Counted from the first letter of the stretch, positions 7,627-18,501 are shown. The stretch: 64,000 nucleotides of DNA from Roseiarcus sp963770035 (GCA_963770035.1 CAVYON010000006.1:1-64000); one strand, 5' to 3'. The notes: a model not told the origin generated them from the sequence alone. Numbers and translations: made by a program.

Positions 7627-9189
7627 TTAGGCCGCCTGGGCCGGATCGGGCCGGCGCCCCCGCCTGCCACGACCCCGAGCTGAGTCGGCAGGCGCGTTCG
7701 GATCGAGCGCCGCCAGGGCGGTCATGACGCGCTCGGGCGGGAAGATGACGACCGCCTCGGTGCCTTGTCTGACCTTCGAAGTCAGCCGGAACTGGCCGCC
7801 GTGAAGTTCGACGAGCCCCTTGACGATCGGCAGTCCGAGACCGGTCCCTTCCTCGGCGTTCTTGTGCGCAAGCGAGCCGCGACCGAAGGATGACAGGACA
7901 ACGGGAATCTCCTCCGGAGGAATGCCGGGGCCGGTGTCCTTGATCGACACGTACTGGCCGCCCGACCCGGTCCAGCCGACTTTGACTGCGACCGAGCCGC
8001 CCTGCGGAGTGAACTTGATGGCGTTGGTCAGGAGGTTGAGCGCCACCTGGCGCACGGCTCGCTCGTCCGCCCAGAGGCGGGGGAGGTCCCTGTCCAGCAA
8101 CTCGGTGATCGTCAGATTGCGGCTCTTGGCGCGCATGGACAGGAGCCGGCAGCAATCCTCGACCACGTCCGGAAGCGACACCGCCTCCTCCTTCAACTCG
8201 TACCGACCGGCCTCGACCCGCGACAGGTCAAGGATTTCATTGATGAGCATCAGCAAATGCTGGCCGCTGACGTGGATGTCATTGGCGTATTCTTTGTACG
8301 CCGGAACGCCGTGGGGTCCGAAGAGTTCGCCTTTCATCACCTCCGAGAAGCCGAGAATGGCGTTGAGCGGGGTCCTCAGTTCGTGGCTCATCGTGGCGAG
8401 AAAGCGGGATTTTGCAAGATTGGCGCCCTCGGCTCGACGCCGCGCCTCGTCGGAATTGAGCTTCGCCTGCTCAAGTTCGGCGATGAGGGAATCCTTCTCC
8501 GCCTGCAGCGAGATGGCGTTTGCAGCGGCGGCGTGAAGGCGCTGCACGACCACCAGGAAATAGGCGATAACTCCGATCGTCATGGCCGCCACCGGCAGCG
8601 CCATGTGGTCGAGGCGCGAGGCATAGACGAGAACGACGCCGACGATCATCGGCAGCATGCCGGCGACGAACGCGGCAGGGATCGTCGCGGCCAGCAGCGA
8701 CATGACGGTCGCAACCAGCAACATGAGGATCATGGCGAACGGAGCGGCGTCGGGTTCCTGAGAACGCAGAAGCGCGACGATCAGGTAGGCCCAGGCTGAG
8801 CCGCAGAACGCCGTGGCGAGCACGAACTTGTTTCGCCACGCGGTCCCGCTCTTGTCCGCTTGTTCGTTTTCGAGAAATGCGATCGGCAACGCAGAGACGA
8901 GACTGACGGCGCAACCGATGAAGAGGGCCCATGTGGCGAGAGGCGCCGCGCCGATCATGCCGAGGGCGGCGCCAGCGGCCCCGAGGGCGACCAGCCCCAA
9001 CATGGGACCCGTGCCGCGGTTGATCCGGGCGAATAGCTGCGTCATAGCGACAGAATGGGTCGGAGCCGCGTCCGGCCCCGTCAGAGTTTGGCGAGCGCGT
9101 CTAAGTTCCACCGTCATTTTTCGGCGACGCGCGGCGACGTCCGGATCGATCCGTCCGCCCGCTCGACTCTGCGTCTTCGATTCGCTCAT
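7627..9189 (-). CDS. Membrane sensor histidine kinase
   Basis: An orphan two-component sensor kinase of about 520 residues. After a charged cytoplasmic N-terminus there are about six hydrophobic segments (for example GPMLGLVALGAAGAALGM and FAMILMLLVATVMSLLAA), then a short coiled coil (LIAELEQAKLNSDEARRRAE), the HisKA dimerisation domain with the phospho-acceptor in FLATMSHELRTPLNAILGF, and a HATPase_c domain with N box (LNLLTNAIKFTPQGG), G1 (DTGPGIP) and G2 (GTGLGLPI). The tail is Arg/Gly-rich. There is no periplasmic domain, so it probably senses through the membrane bundle. The start at 9189 (MSESKTQ) is preferred over an in-frame start at 9285. No response regulator is adjacent. Confidence 0.88.
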   Translation of the reverse strand: MSESKTQSRAGGRIDPDVAARRRKMTVELRRARQTLTGPDAAPTHSVAMTQLFARINRGTGPMLGLVALGAAGAALGMIGAAPLATWALFIGCAVSLVSALPIAFLENEQADKSGTAWRNKFVLATAFCGSAWAYLIVALLRSQEPDAAPFAMILMLLVATVMSLLAATIPAAFVAGMLPMIVGVVLVYASRLDHMALPVAAMTIGVIAYFLVVVQRLHAAAANAISLQAEKDSLIAELEQAKLNSDEARRRAEGANLAKSRFLATMSHELRTPLNAILGFSEVMKGELFGPHGVPAYKEYANDIHVSGQHLLMLINEILDLSRVEAGRYELKEEAVSLPDVVEDCCRLLSMRAKSRNLTITELLDRDLPRLWADERAVRQVALNLLTNAIKFTPQGGSVAVKVGWTGSGGQYVSIKDTGPGIPPEEIPVVLSSFGRGSLAHKNAEEGTGLGLPIVKGLVELHGGQFRLTSKVRQGTEAVVIFPPERVMTALAALDPNAPADSARGRGRRGRRPDPAQAA

Positions 9190-9327
9190 GACGTCGGCAC
9201 GCACCGCAACCCGTGCGCCCATTATGCTGTTCAAACGATTAACGAGGCGCTGACATGGCTCGCTCGGGTTGACGATTTGCGGCAAGGATTGGCTATGCTT
9301 GCTGGGCGAACGCGGTCGGAGAGATCG

Positions 9328-9939
9328 ATGAGATTGTACAATTCCAATTTCGCGCCAAACCCACGCCGAGTTCGCGTATTTTTAAGCGAGAAGGGGTTGT
9401 CGATCCCACGCGTGGACGTCGACCTCGCGAACCTTGAGCACAAGACGCCGGACTATTCTGCAGTCAATCCGTTCCAGCTGATCCCGGCGTTGGAACTCGA
9501 CGACGGAACAGTAATCGGCGAATCGATCGCCATCTGCCGCTACATCGAGGAGCTGCATCCCGAGCCGAACCTGTTCGGCGCGAACCCGCTGGAACGCGCT
9601 ATGGTCGAGATGTGGCAACGGCGGGTCGAGTGGCATCTGCTGCTCCCGATCGCCCAGGTCTTTAGGCACACCCATCCGCACATGGCGAAGCTGGAAGACC
9701 CGCAGATCGCCGACTGGGCGTCCGTCAATCGACCCCGCGTGTTGCGCAGCATGATCATCTTTAACGATGTCCTGCGCGACCGGTCGTTCGTCGCCGGCGA
9801 TCGCCTTACCGTCGCCGACATCACCGGTTTGGTGGCGCTGGACTTCACCAGGTCTGCGCGGATCGCGATTCCACCCGAGTTGACGAACCTTGCCCGCTGG
9901 CACGAGACGCTTCGGTCCCGGGCAAGCGCTTCGGCCTGA
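9328..9939 (+). CDS. Glutathione S-transferase family protein
   Basis: Thioredoxin-fold N-terminal GST domain (MRLYNSNFAPNPRRVRVFL; NPFQLIPALELDDGTVIGES with the Pro and the Glu-Ser glutathione contacts) and an all-helical C-terminal domain (FVAGDRLTVADITGLVALDF, the family N-capping box region). Length 203 residues. This subgroup has Ser or Asn near the N-terminus rather than the classic Tyr; the substrate cannot be told from sequence. ATG 9328 is the only start consistent with the fold. It is divergent from the histidine kinase, sharing a 138-base intergenic region. Confidence 0.88.
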   Translation: MRLYNSNFAPNPRRVRVFLSEKGLSIPRVDVDLANLEHKTPDYSAVNPFQLIPALELDDGTVIGESIAICRYIEELHPEPNLFGANPLERAMVEMWQRRVEWHLLLPIAQVFRHTHPHMAKLEDPQIADWASVNRPRVLRSMIIFNDVLRDRSFVAGDRLTVADITGLVALDFTRSARIAIPPELTNLARWHETLRSRASASA

Positions 9940-10013
9940 CACGCTCAGGCAGGCCGTTGCTTGAGAAGCGAAGCCTTATTGTCCACGGCGAAAACTTTGC
10001 CGCGCGAGACTTT

Positions 10014-10562
10014 TCACTCGGCGGCTTGCTTCCGGCGCCTTGGCGGGCGGTTGGGCCACAGGACAATCCGATCCGGCCAACGCTCCTGGGCAAGGTCGTC
10101 CTCGGAGGCATAGACCCGCCCCCGGATGGAGACGCCGGCGGCGTGGACGCTGTCCGACGAACCGGAGACAAGCGGATGCCAATTGGGCAGGTCCTTGCCT
10201 TCCGAGACAAGTCGATAGGCGCAGGTGACCGGCAGCCAGGTGAGCGTGCGAACGACGAAGGGCGTCAGCCGGACGCAGTCGGGAACCCGGCTGCTTCGTC
10301 GAGGATAGTCGCGACAGCGGCAGGTCTTAGCGTCGAGCAGCGTGCATCCGACGTCGGTAAAGTGAATGTCGCCCGTGTCTTCGTCCTCGAGCTTGACGAG
10401 GCAGCAACGCGCACAGCCGTCGCACAGGCTCTCCCACTCCGCCGAGGTCATCTCCTCGAGCGGCTTGAGCTTCCAAAACGGCTGGGACTCGGACTTGCTG
10501 TTGGTCACGGATCGCGTCCCCGAGCGCGGTCCAGGGGCGGCGGCGGACGGCGCGGGGTCCAT
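10014..10562 (-). CDS. YcgN/YkgJ-type cysteine-cluster protein
   Basis: Belongs to the UPF0260 (YcgN) group of small proteins with a putative zinc/iron-chelating CxxxCxxCC-type cluster: here CDGCARCCLVKLED, then CTLLDAKTCRCRDYPRR and PDCVRLTP, CAYRLVSEGKDLPNWHPLVS. These are the conserved metal-ligand positions of the family. The function is not established. Length 182 residues from the first ATG; the first 30 residues are poorly conserved in character (Ala/Pro-rich) and the true start could be further in, near FWKLKPLEEMT. Confidence 0.85.
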   Translation of the reverse strand: MDPAPSAAAPGPRSGTRSVTNSKSESQPFWKLKPLEEMTSAEWESLCDGCARCCLVKLEDEDTGDIHFTDVGCTLLDAKTCRCRDYPRRSSRVPDCVRLTPFVVRTLTWLPVTCAYRLVSEGKDLPNWHPLVSGSSDSVHAAGVSIRGRVYASEDDLAQERWPDRIVLWPNRPPRRRKQAAE

Positions 10563-10650
10563 GTTAGTCCTGGACCGAGAAATCTTGCTATCGGACCGGC
10601 GCCTCGATCGGCCGTCGGGGCGGCCTCCGTCCGAGCGGCCTGGCCCTGGG

Positions 10651-11734
<1,084 letters not shown>

Positions 11735-11829
11735 CGTTCGGGTCCTTCTCTCACGGGCGGGGTCCGATCCGCAATAGCGGTTCCGCGCCTCCCGACCGGG
11801 ATACGTACATGATTTGTTCTGGAAGGCAA

Positions 11830-11844
11830 GTTCTTTTTTTGTTC
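11830..11844. promoter_or_regulatory. SOS box (LexA operator) upstream of recA
   Basis: GTTC-TTTTTTT-GTTC is an exact match to the alphaproteobacterial LexA consensus GTTC-N7-GTTC. It sits in the 205-bp region between the ppc stop and the recA start, about 96 bases from the recA ATG. This predicts LexA repression and DNA-damage induction of recA. Confidence 0.8.
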
Positions 11845-11939
11845 TGTTGCCGCGACGCGCACATCTTCATGGCCGAAACAATCCCACCCACGCAATCTCC
11901 GCATCGATGGACCGTCCCGCTGCGCTTTCAGACGGCTCC

Positions 11940-14746
11940 TTACCCGCTGTTCCTCAACCCCGCCGAAATGCCGTTGATGGTGAGCTGGATCCCCGTCAGC
12001 ACCTTCTCGCTCGACGCGCGCGACCGGTGCAGCTTCAAAAGCTCGACCTGCACGTGGTTCAGCGGATCGAGATAGGGGAAGCGATTGCGGATCGAGCGGT
12101 CGAGCAGCGGGTTGCCGGAGAGGAGTTTCGGCTGCTCCATGATCGCGTTCAAGGCCTCGACCGATTCGCGCCATTCCTGCGAAATGCGGGCGAAGATCTT
12201 TTCCCGCAACGGCACGTCGTCGCAGAGCCGCGCATAGCGCGAGGCGATGGCGAGGCTCGACTTCGACAGCACCATGTCCATGTTGGAAAGCAGCGTCTGG
12301 AAGAACGGCCAGCGCCGGTGCATGGCCCGCAGCGCCTCCTGCCCGGTCTCCGGATGCGCCTCGAGATAGGCCTTGACCGCCGAGCCGAAACCGAACCAGC
12401 CCGGCAGCATCAGCCGGCACTGCGCCCAGGAGAACACCCAGGGGATGGCGCGAAGATCCTCGATCGCCTGCGTCTTCTTGCGCGAGGCCGGGCGCGAGCC
12501 GATGTTCAGGGTGGCGATCTCGGTGATCACCGTCGACGACCAGAAATAGCGGACAAAGCCCTCGGTCTCGTAGACGAGGCCGCGATAGGCGGCGTAGGCG
12601 GCCTTCGACAGTTCCTCCATCGTATCGAGAAAGGCGGGGTCGGGCGCGGGGCTCTCGTCGCGCAGGAGCGTCGCCTCGAGCGTCGCCGAGACCAGGGTTT
12701 CGAGGTTGCGGCGGCCGACGTCGGGGTTGGAATATTTGCTGGAAATGATCTCGCCCTGCTCGGTGATGCGGATCTGCCCCTGCACCGCGCCGCCCGGCTG
12801 GGCGAGGATCGCGTCGTAGCTCGGGCCGCCGCCGCGGCCGACCGAGCCGCCGCGGCCGTGGAACAGGCGGATGCGCACGCCGTGCTTGCGGAACACCTCG
12901 ACGAGGCCGATCTCGGCCTTGTACAATTCCCATCCCGAGGTGACGAAGCCGCCGTCCTTGTTGGAGTCGGAATAGCCGAGCATCACCTCCTGCTCGCCGC
13001 CCTGCGATACGACGAGCTTGCGGTATTCCGGGATCGACAGCAGCCGGTCCATGACTCCGACGCAGTTGCGCAAATCGCTGATCGTCTCGAACAGCGGCAC
13101 GATGGCGAGCGCCGTCGAGCCCGCCGCCGCGACGAGCCCGACTTCCTTCAACAGCAGCGCCAGCTCCAGCATGTCGGAGACGTTGTCGGTCTTCGAAATG
13201 ATCGAGGTCCGGATCGCGCCGGCGCCGTAGCGGGCGCGGATCGCAGCCGCGCAGCGGAAGACGCCGAGCTCGCCGGCCGTCTCCTCGCCATAGGCGAGGA
13301 AGGGCGAGACGAGTGGCCGCGCGGAGACGAGCTCGCGGCTCAGCAGCGCGACCCGTTCGTCCTCGCTTAAGGCGCAGATAGTCGAGGCCCGGCGAGACCG
13401 CAGCGAAAAGCTCCGCCACCGTGCGCTCATGCACGTCGGAATTCTGCCGAAGGTCGATCGGCGCCAGGTGGAAGCCGAACACATCCACGGCGCGACGGAG
13501 CGCCCTCAGGCGCCCTCGGGCGATGATCGTCCCGCCGTTCGCCCTGAGCGACGCGTCGATCACGTCGAGATCGGCGGCGAGCTCCCCGACCGACGCATAG
13601 GCCGGCGCATCGACGATCGGATGGCGCAGCGCCACGACGTGATCGAGGTCGCGCGCGGTCGCGGCGAGGCGGGCGTACATGCCGGCGATCGCGCGGCGGT
13701 AGGGCTCTTTGCTCCGGGTGAGCAATTCGTCGTCGGCGCGGTCGGCGAGCGCGGCGAGTTCGGCGCTGACCTTGGCGAGGCCCGAGGCGAGCGACAGTTC
13801 GCCGCCAAGCTCGTGCAGTTCGTCGAGGTAGTAGGCGAGCGCGCGGGCGCTCTGGCGCCGCACGGCTTCGTCGAGCACCTCGGAGGTCACGTACGGGTTG
13901 CCGTCGCGGTCGCCGCCGATCCACGAGCCGATGCGCAGGAAGGACGGCACGCGCGCCCCGCGCCGGCCGGGGTCGAACACGCCGAGGGCGTCCTCGATCT
14001 CGCCATAGAGCCGCGGCAGCTCGTTGAAGAAGGTGTAGTCGTAATAGGAGAGGCCGTTGGCGACTTCGTCGATGACGAGCAGCCGCTTCTGGCGCAAGAG
14101 ATTGGTGCGCCACAGGATCAGCACGGCGCGCCTCAGCTTGTCTTCGATCGCGGCGAGCTCGGCGGCGTCGCCTTCGGGCATGGTCGCGCTCGTCGAGAAG
14201 GTCGGCGATCTCGAGTTCGCGGATGAGCGTGCTCTTGCGTCTCACCTCGGTCGGGTGGGCGGTGAGCACCGGGCTCACCAGCGCGCCGTCAAAGAATGCG
14301 CTGACCGCCTCGGGCGCGATGTTCGACTGGCTGATATGATGGCGAAGGTGATGGAAGGCGTAGGCGAGCGAGCCCGGGCGCGGCGCGGAGCCGGCCGCCA
14401 CATGGGCGCGGTTGCGGCGGATGTGATGCTGGTCCTCGGCGATGTTGGCCAGATGCGAGAAGTAGCTGAAGGCCCGCACGATCGCGAGCGTCTGGTCGGC
14501 CGACAGGCTGTCGAGGGTCGCTTCGAGCTCGCGCCGGGCGCCGGGCTCGTTGTTGCGATGGAAGCGGATCGAGGCCTGGCGGATGTGTTCGACGAGTTCA
14601 AAGGTCTCCTCGCCCTCCTGTTCGCGCACCGTGTCGCCGAGAATGCGGCCGAGCAGACGGATGTCGTCTCGCAGCGGCTTGTCCTTGTCGTCGGGCTCAG
14701 CGCCGGCATGGGATTGGGCGGAAGCGGGCGTCGGTTCAAAAGCCAT
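11940..14746 (-). CDS. ppc: Phosphoenolpyruvate carboxylase (two frameshifts in this sequence)
   Basis: Carboxylates PEP to oxaloacetate, replenishing the TCA cycle (and feeding the serine cycle in methylotrophs). Family motifs are in order: VLTAHPTEVRRKSTLI with the catalytic His, SWIGGDRDGNPYV, GYSDSNKDGG, LFHGRGGSVGRGGGPSYDAI, EQGEIISSKY, and the C-terminal LTINGISAGLRNSG, which is the conserved terminus. The reading frame changes twice, near 14180 (LLDERD to PEGDAAEL) and near 13370 (GLDYLRL to SEDERVALL); each is explained by one extra base. Neither site fits GANTC. Corrected length is about 935 residues, normal for bacterial PEPC. The start is ATG 14746 (MAFEPTPASAQ). Probably a sequencing problem rather than a pseudogene. 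Confidence 0.93.
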
Positions 14747-14925
14747 CGAGGGCGCCTCCAACAGGCCTGAACGAGGGGTGTCGCACGCAGCGAGGGGATT
14801 CCGCAAGGTAAGCAAGATCAAGGCCATGCGCCGGCCGGCGGCACGCCGGCTGTCCGCCGCGATCGCCTCGCGCCAGATCGAGACGCCGCCCGATCAACGG
14901 GCGCCCGTGCCGCTTTAGCGCGCCA

Positions 14926-14954
14926 TTGACAGCGCCCCGCTCCCGCAACTATGA
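14926..14954 (+). promoter_or_regulatory. Promoter of tRNA-Leu
   Basis: A perfect -35 TTGACA (14926-14931), a 17-base spacer and a -10 like CTATGA (14949-14954), ending 10 bases before the mature tRNA 5' end. Confidence 0.7.
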
Positions 14955-14964
14955 AGCGCGCCGT

Positions 14965-15049
14965 GCCCAGGTGGCGGAATTGGTAGACGCACTGGTTTCA
15001 GGTACCAGCGGTGCAAGCCGTGAAGGTTCGAGTCCTTTCCTGGGCACCA
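14965..15049 (+). tRNA. tRNA-Leu (anticodon CAG)
   Basis: The 85-base cloverleaf has acceptor stem GCCCAGG/CCTGGGC, a type II long variable arm, anticodon stem CTGGT/ACCAG around loop TTCAGGT (anticodon CAG at 14999-15001) and T loop TTCGAGT. The CCA end is encoded (15047-15049). It reads CUG codons. An integrase remnant follows within 165 bases, so its 3' end may have served as an attachment site. Confidence 0.97.
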
Positions 15050-15212
15050 TATTGACGTTCTAAGACGTCCAAGATGATCTAAAAATCCTGAAAAAACAAC
15101 GCTTTAACCCGAGAGAGCCGTCCAGCACGGTCCTTCGTTGTCCGCTTGCGTCCAACACGTTCGTTGGTACATTCGTTGGTACGCGGCCTTCCCGCCGCCC
15201 GGCGATACCAAC

Positions 15213-15510
15213 ATGGCCCTCACTGATCTCGGGATTAAGCGCGCGCTGCCCAGCGCAAAGATTGTGAAGCTGTCGGACGGCGGCGGCCTGCAATTGTGGA
15301 TCACGCCCGACGGCGCGAAGCGGTGGCGGCTCGCCTATCGCTTCGGCGGCGCACAGAAGACGCTCGCCCTCGGCGTCTATCCGGAAGTCGGCTTGAAGGA
15401 CGCACGCGACGCGCGAGACGTCGCCCGGAAAGTTTCGGGCGCGCGGCGATGACCCCTTGGCGGTCAAGAAGGCGGCGAAGGCCGCGAAAGCCGACGCGGG
15501 CGCTAGTCTA
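15213..15510 (+). pseudogene. Tyrosine integrase N-terminal stub (DUF4102 domain)
   Basis: Starts MALTDLGIKRALPSAKIVKL, then GGGLQLWITPDGAKRWRLAY and GVYPEVGLKDARDARDVARK, the N-terminal DUF4102 domain of P4-type integrases. After about 75 residues one missing base (near 15445, in a G-run) closes the frame; the next frame continues DDPLAVKKAAKAAKADAG as expected. It is then abruptly replaced by the decayed LON-gene copy; the core-binding and catalytic domains are gone. Position just downstream of tRNA-Leu is typical for an integrated island. Confidence 0.8.
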
Positions 15511-15511
15511 G

Positions 15512-15970
15512 TTAGTGCAGCTGCGTCCCGGCTTCGTCGCCGCGGGCGAGCCCGACGGCGGTGATTGCCATCAGCATCTCGGCGCGGGACCTCAGGTCGA
15601 TGAACTCAAGCAGCGCCTGCTTCTCCCGCGGGCCACAGGGGCTCATCATCGAGTGACCAGCGCCTCGTTGGACGCCTTCCTGATGTCGCTCCAGGCGACC
15701 TTGACCTCGTTGACCTCGGCGAACCGCCTGAGCGCGCAAGCAGCGAATCGCGAGACCGCCGCCTCGCCCGCGCCCTCGGTGAAGTCCTCCGCGAAGGGAG
15801 CTTAATCGGGCGCTGCGACTCGGTACGGCGTCGCATAGTGCATCTCCTCGGCCAGGCGGAAACGCGCGATGCCCATCACAGTCATGAAGCACTGACCGTC
15901 GTCGACCTCGGCGTACTGCACGATCCGGCCCGCGCATCCGATCGGGTAGGGACCCCGCGGCGGCCCCGCG
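15512..15970 (-). pseudogene. Partial, decayed copy of the LON-domain gene
   Basis: Matches the last two thirds of the intact LON-domain gene at 18502-19179 in the same orientation: YPIGCAGRIVQYAEVDDGQC, FRLAEEMHYATPYRVAAPD, then in other frames the middle part, and MMSPCGPREKQALLEFIDLR up to the same C-terminal GTQLH. Several indels and a stop after AAPD break it. Similarity ends around 15970, where the copy diverges from the intact gene. It is a duplication remnant sitting directly on the integrase stub. Confidence 0.85.
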
Positions 15971-16075
15971 CCCGGCCTGTCGCTGCGGGCGCGCTCCTCA
16001 GCGTTTGTATTAGCAGAGGCCGAGGGGACGGAGTAGCGCGGTCGCAGTCGCGCGTCGCGCGGTGGCTGGGGCGGC

Positions 16076-17644
16076 CTAATCGACGACCGCGGCCGATTCG
16101 TCGAGCCTCGGCGTCGCTCCACCTCGGGCCGGCCGGACCGCCTTCGTCGGCTGGAACATCAGGATCAACGGCAGGCCGATCAGGGAGAAATACGCCATGA
16201 TCAAAAAGTCGTTGGCGTAGGCGATTGTGACCGCCTGCTGCGTCACCATCCCGTCGAGCACAGCCAGGCCCTGCGGGCTCGCGGTCGCGAGTGTCCCCGC
16301 GACGTTCGGCAGTTTCATCGCGTCGTTGAAGGGGGTCACGAATTCGGCGATCCGGCTGTGAAAAATGGCGGTGTTGTTGACCAGGTTGGCGACCATCAAG
16401 GAGATGCCGACCGAGGAGCCGATGTTGCGGATCAGCGTCCACATCGCCGCCCCATGGGTGCGAAACTCGGCCGGGAGCGTCGAATAGCCGACCGTCTGCA
16501 GCGGCACGAAAACGAGGCCGAGCCCGGCGCCCTGGGTGATGCTGGTGACGATGATCAGGTGTTCCGGCGTCTCGGCGTTCCAGCCTGACATCTGCCAAAG
16601 CGCATAGGTGGCGACCGACCAGCCGACCAGCATCAACCCGCGCGGCTCGACGCCGCGGTTGAGCAGACGGCCGACCACCATCATGGAAAAGAGCGTGCCG
16701 ACGCCGCGTACGCCGAGCAGATAGCCGCTGGCCAGCACCGGATAGCCGAGCAGAGTCTGAAGGAAAGGCGTCAAGAGCGCCATGGTGGCGAGCAGGATGA
16801 GGCCGTTCAGGAACATGATCGCGTTGGCGAGGGCGAAGTTGCGGTCGCGGAACATCCTGAGCGGGATGAACGGCCGGTTGGTCGTCGCGACGTCGGCGAA
16901 GAAGAAGTAGAAGCCGACCACCGAGAGCGCCGCCTCGATGACGATCTCCTGCAAATCGAACCAGCCCAGGTCCTGTCCGCGGTCGAGCATCAGCTGCAGC
17001 GCGCCAATGCCGAGGCCAAGGCTCAAAAAGCCCATCCAGGAAAAGGGCGAACGCCCGCCCGGCCGCTCGCTGCGCATGAGGAACGCGAGGCCGAGCGCGG
17101 TCAGCGCCCCGAACGGCAGATTGACGTAAAACACCCACCGCCAGGAATAGGAATCGGTCAGCCAGCCGCCGAGGGTCGGGCCCATGATCGGGCCGAGCAT
17201 CACCCCCATGCCGAACGTCGCCATCGCCGATCCGCGCTTTTCGACCGGGTAGATGTCGAGCATCACCGACTGGGCGAGCGGCATCAGCCCCGCGCCGAAC
17301 ACCCCCTGCAACAGCCGGAAGCCGACCATCTGCCCGATCGTCTGGGCCACTCCGCACAGCATCGAGGCGACCGTGAAGCCGACGGCGGCGATGATGAACA
17401 GGTTCTTGCGGCCAAATCGGCTGGCGGCCCAGCCGACTGGCGCGGTCATGATCGCCGAGGCGACGATGTAGGACGTCAGCACCCAGTTGATCTGGTCCTG
17501 GGTCGTCGACAGCGAACCCTGCATGTAGGGCAGGGCGACATTGGCGATGGTGGTGTCGAGCGCCTGCATGATCACCGCCAGCATCACGCAGATCGTCAAG
17601 AGTGCGCGCTGGGCGGGACTGTAATCGTCGAACGAATGGGTCAT
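16076..17644 (-). CDS. DHA2-family (EmrB/QacA) MFS efflux transporter
   Basis: A 522-residue inner-membrane proton-driven exporter with 14 predicted transmembrane segments. Motif D1-like LDTTIANVALPYMQGSLS in TM1, the loop motif GWAASRFGRKNLFI, and motif C (GPIMGPTLGGWLTD) that marks antiporters are present. The N-terminus MTHSFDDYSPAQRALLTICV and C-terminus resemble EmrB rather than single-component QacA pumps, yet no EmrA/HlyD membrane-fusion partner is next to it. The substrate is unknown; multidrug or uncoupler export is the family inference. It lies between the two LON-gene copies, so it may have arrived with, or been captured by, that duplication. Confidence 0.92.
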   Translation of the reverse strand: MTHSFDDYSPAQRALLTICVMLAVIMQALDTTIANVALPYMQGSLSTTQDQINWVLTSYIVASAIMTAPVGWAASRFGRKNLFIIAAVGFTVASMLCGVAQTIGQMVGFRLLQGVFGAGLMPLAQSVMLDIYPVEKRGSAMATFGMGVMLGPIMGPTLGGWLTDSYSWRWVFYVNLPFGALTALGLAFLMRSERPGGRSPFSWMGFLSLGLGIGALQLMLDRGQDLGWFDLQEIVIEAALSVVGFYFFFADVATTNRPFIPLRMFRDRNFALANAIMFLNGLILLATMALLTPFLQTLLGYPVLASGYLLGVRGVGTLFSMMVVGRLLNRGVEPRGLMLVGWSVATYALWQMSGWNAETPEHLIIVTSITQGAGLGLVFVPLQTVGYSTLPAEFRTHGAAMWTLIRNIGSSVGISLMVANLVNNTAIFHSRIAEFVTPFNDAMKLPNVAGTLATASPQGLAVLDGMVTQQAVTIAYANDFLIMAYFSLIGLPLILMFQPTKAVRPARGGATPRLDESAAVVD

Positions 17645-18080
17645 TGGTATGAGGGCGCGCCCGCGGCGCCCGAGCGCCGCGTGGCGTCCGTCCGCCTTAG
17701 AGAGTTCGAGGAGCTTTAGTGCGTGCGCCCGGTTGCCGTCGACCGGCCTATTGTCGCGGGGGCCGAGAGGTTAGGCGGTACGCCCCGTATCGCCTTGGGA
17801 GCGCGCCCGCTTTCGGCTGCCTACGACAAATGCTTTGAGAAGAAGGAACTCCGTGTTATGTTGGTTCTCATGGCAATTTTCCCCTCGCCGGGCGGCGAGC
17901 GACGACGGCATGGACCAGGAGAGGCGGGTGACGCGCACGACCCCAATTCGGCCGGCCGGCGAAGGGGGCGGATCTGGCAGAATTGTACGCGTCATCGCCA
18001 GGCCCCGGATTAGAGTTCTGGATCAGAGTCCGGGGGTCGTCGCGATGACGGACCCAGGCGCATGGCTTGGAGTTATCTTT

Positions 18081-18235
18081 TCGCCGCGGGTCGCCCGTAA
18101 CCCCTTGATAAGTCCAAATTCGCGGAAATTTTTTGCAGTTTTTGGAAGCGATTTGAAACTTATGGAAGCCTCCTCGGAACGAAATAGAAGGCCTTGGAAG
18201 AAAAGGGAGGAAAGTGGAAATCGCGTGGCTGGGCG
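18081..18235. repeat. Intergenic repeat, copy 1
   Basis: Contains CCCTTGATAAGTC, ATTCGCGGAAATTTTTTGCA and GGAAATCGCG-type ends (the last reads GTGGAAATCGCG). It is markedly more AT-rich than the surroundings and about 80 percent identical by eye to copy 2 at 18292-18450, in the same orientation. Confidence 0.65.
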
Positions 18236-18291
18236 GTACCTCCGAGAGGCCGCTGGTCGGACCGCTCCAGCGGGGGGGCGACCAAAGAATT

Positions 18292-18450
18292 TTTCGCGCC
18301 GCGGTCGCCCTAATCCCTTGATAAGTCTCGATTCGCGGAAATTTTTTGCAACTTTTGGAAATGCGTTGAAACTTTTCGAAGCCCGTTCGGAAGGAAATTG
18401 AGGGTCTTTGAAGGAAAGGGAAGACAGTGCAAATCGCGCGCGCCGGGCGC
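18292..18450. repeat. Intergenic repeat, copy 2
   Basis: The second copy, with CCCTTGATAAGTC, the shared ATTCGCGGAAATTTTTTGCA and an end reading GTGCAAATCGCG. Copies are about 210 bases apart start to start. Function is unknown. Confidence 0.65.
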
Positions 18451-18501
18451 GCTCACCCCATAGGGCGTCTGTCAGGACGATCGTCTATCGACCGGTCAGG
18501 T

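Larger units (their letters stand above)
17645..18501. other. Long intergenic region with repeats
   Basis: 857 bases without a convincing gene. It includes a palindromic segment around 18000-18055 (CCGGATT...GAGTCCGGGGG) and two diverged copies of a roughly 155-base AT-rich repeat, annotated separately. An open frame runs through both repeats but shows no family resemblance or start signal. Confidence 0.6.

Noticed and set aside
17771..18401. Open frames in the intergenic region before the LON-domain gene
   Set aside because: The frames follow the repeat units; nucleotide conservation in the core is not biased toward codon third positions and there is no start signal, so repeats rather than genes.
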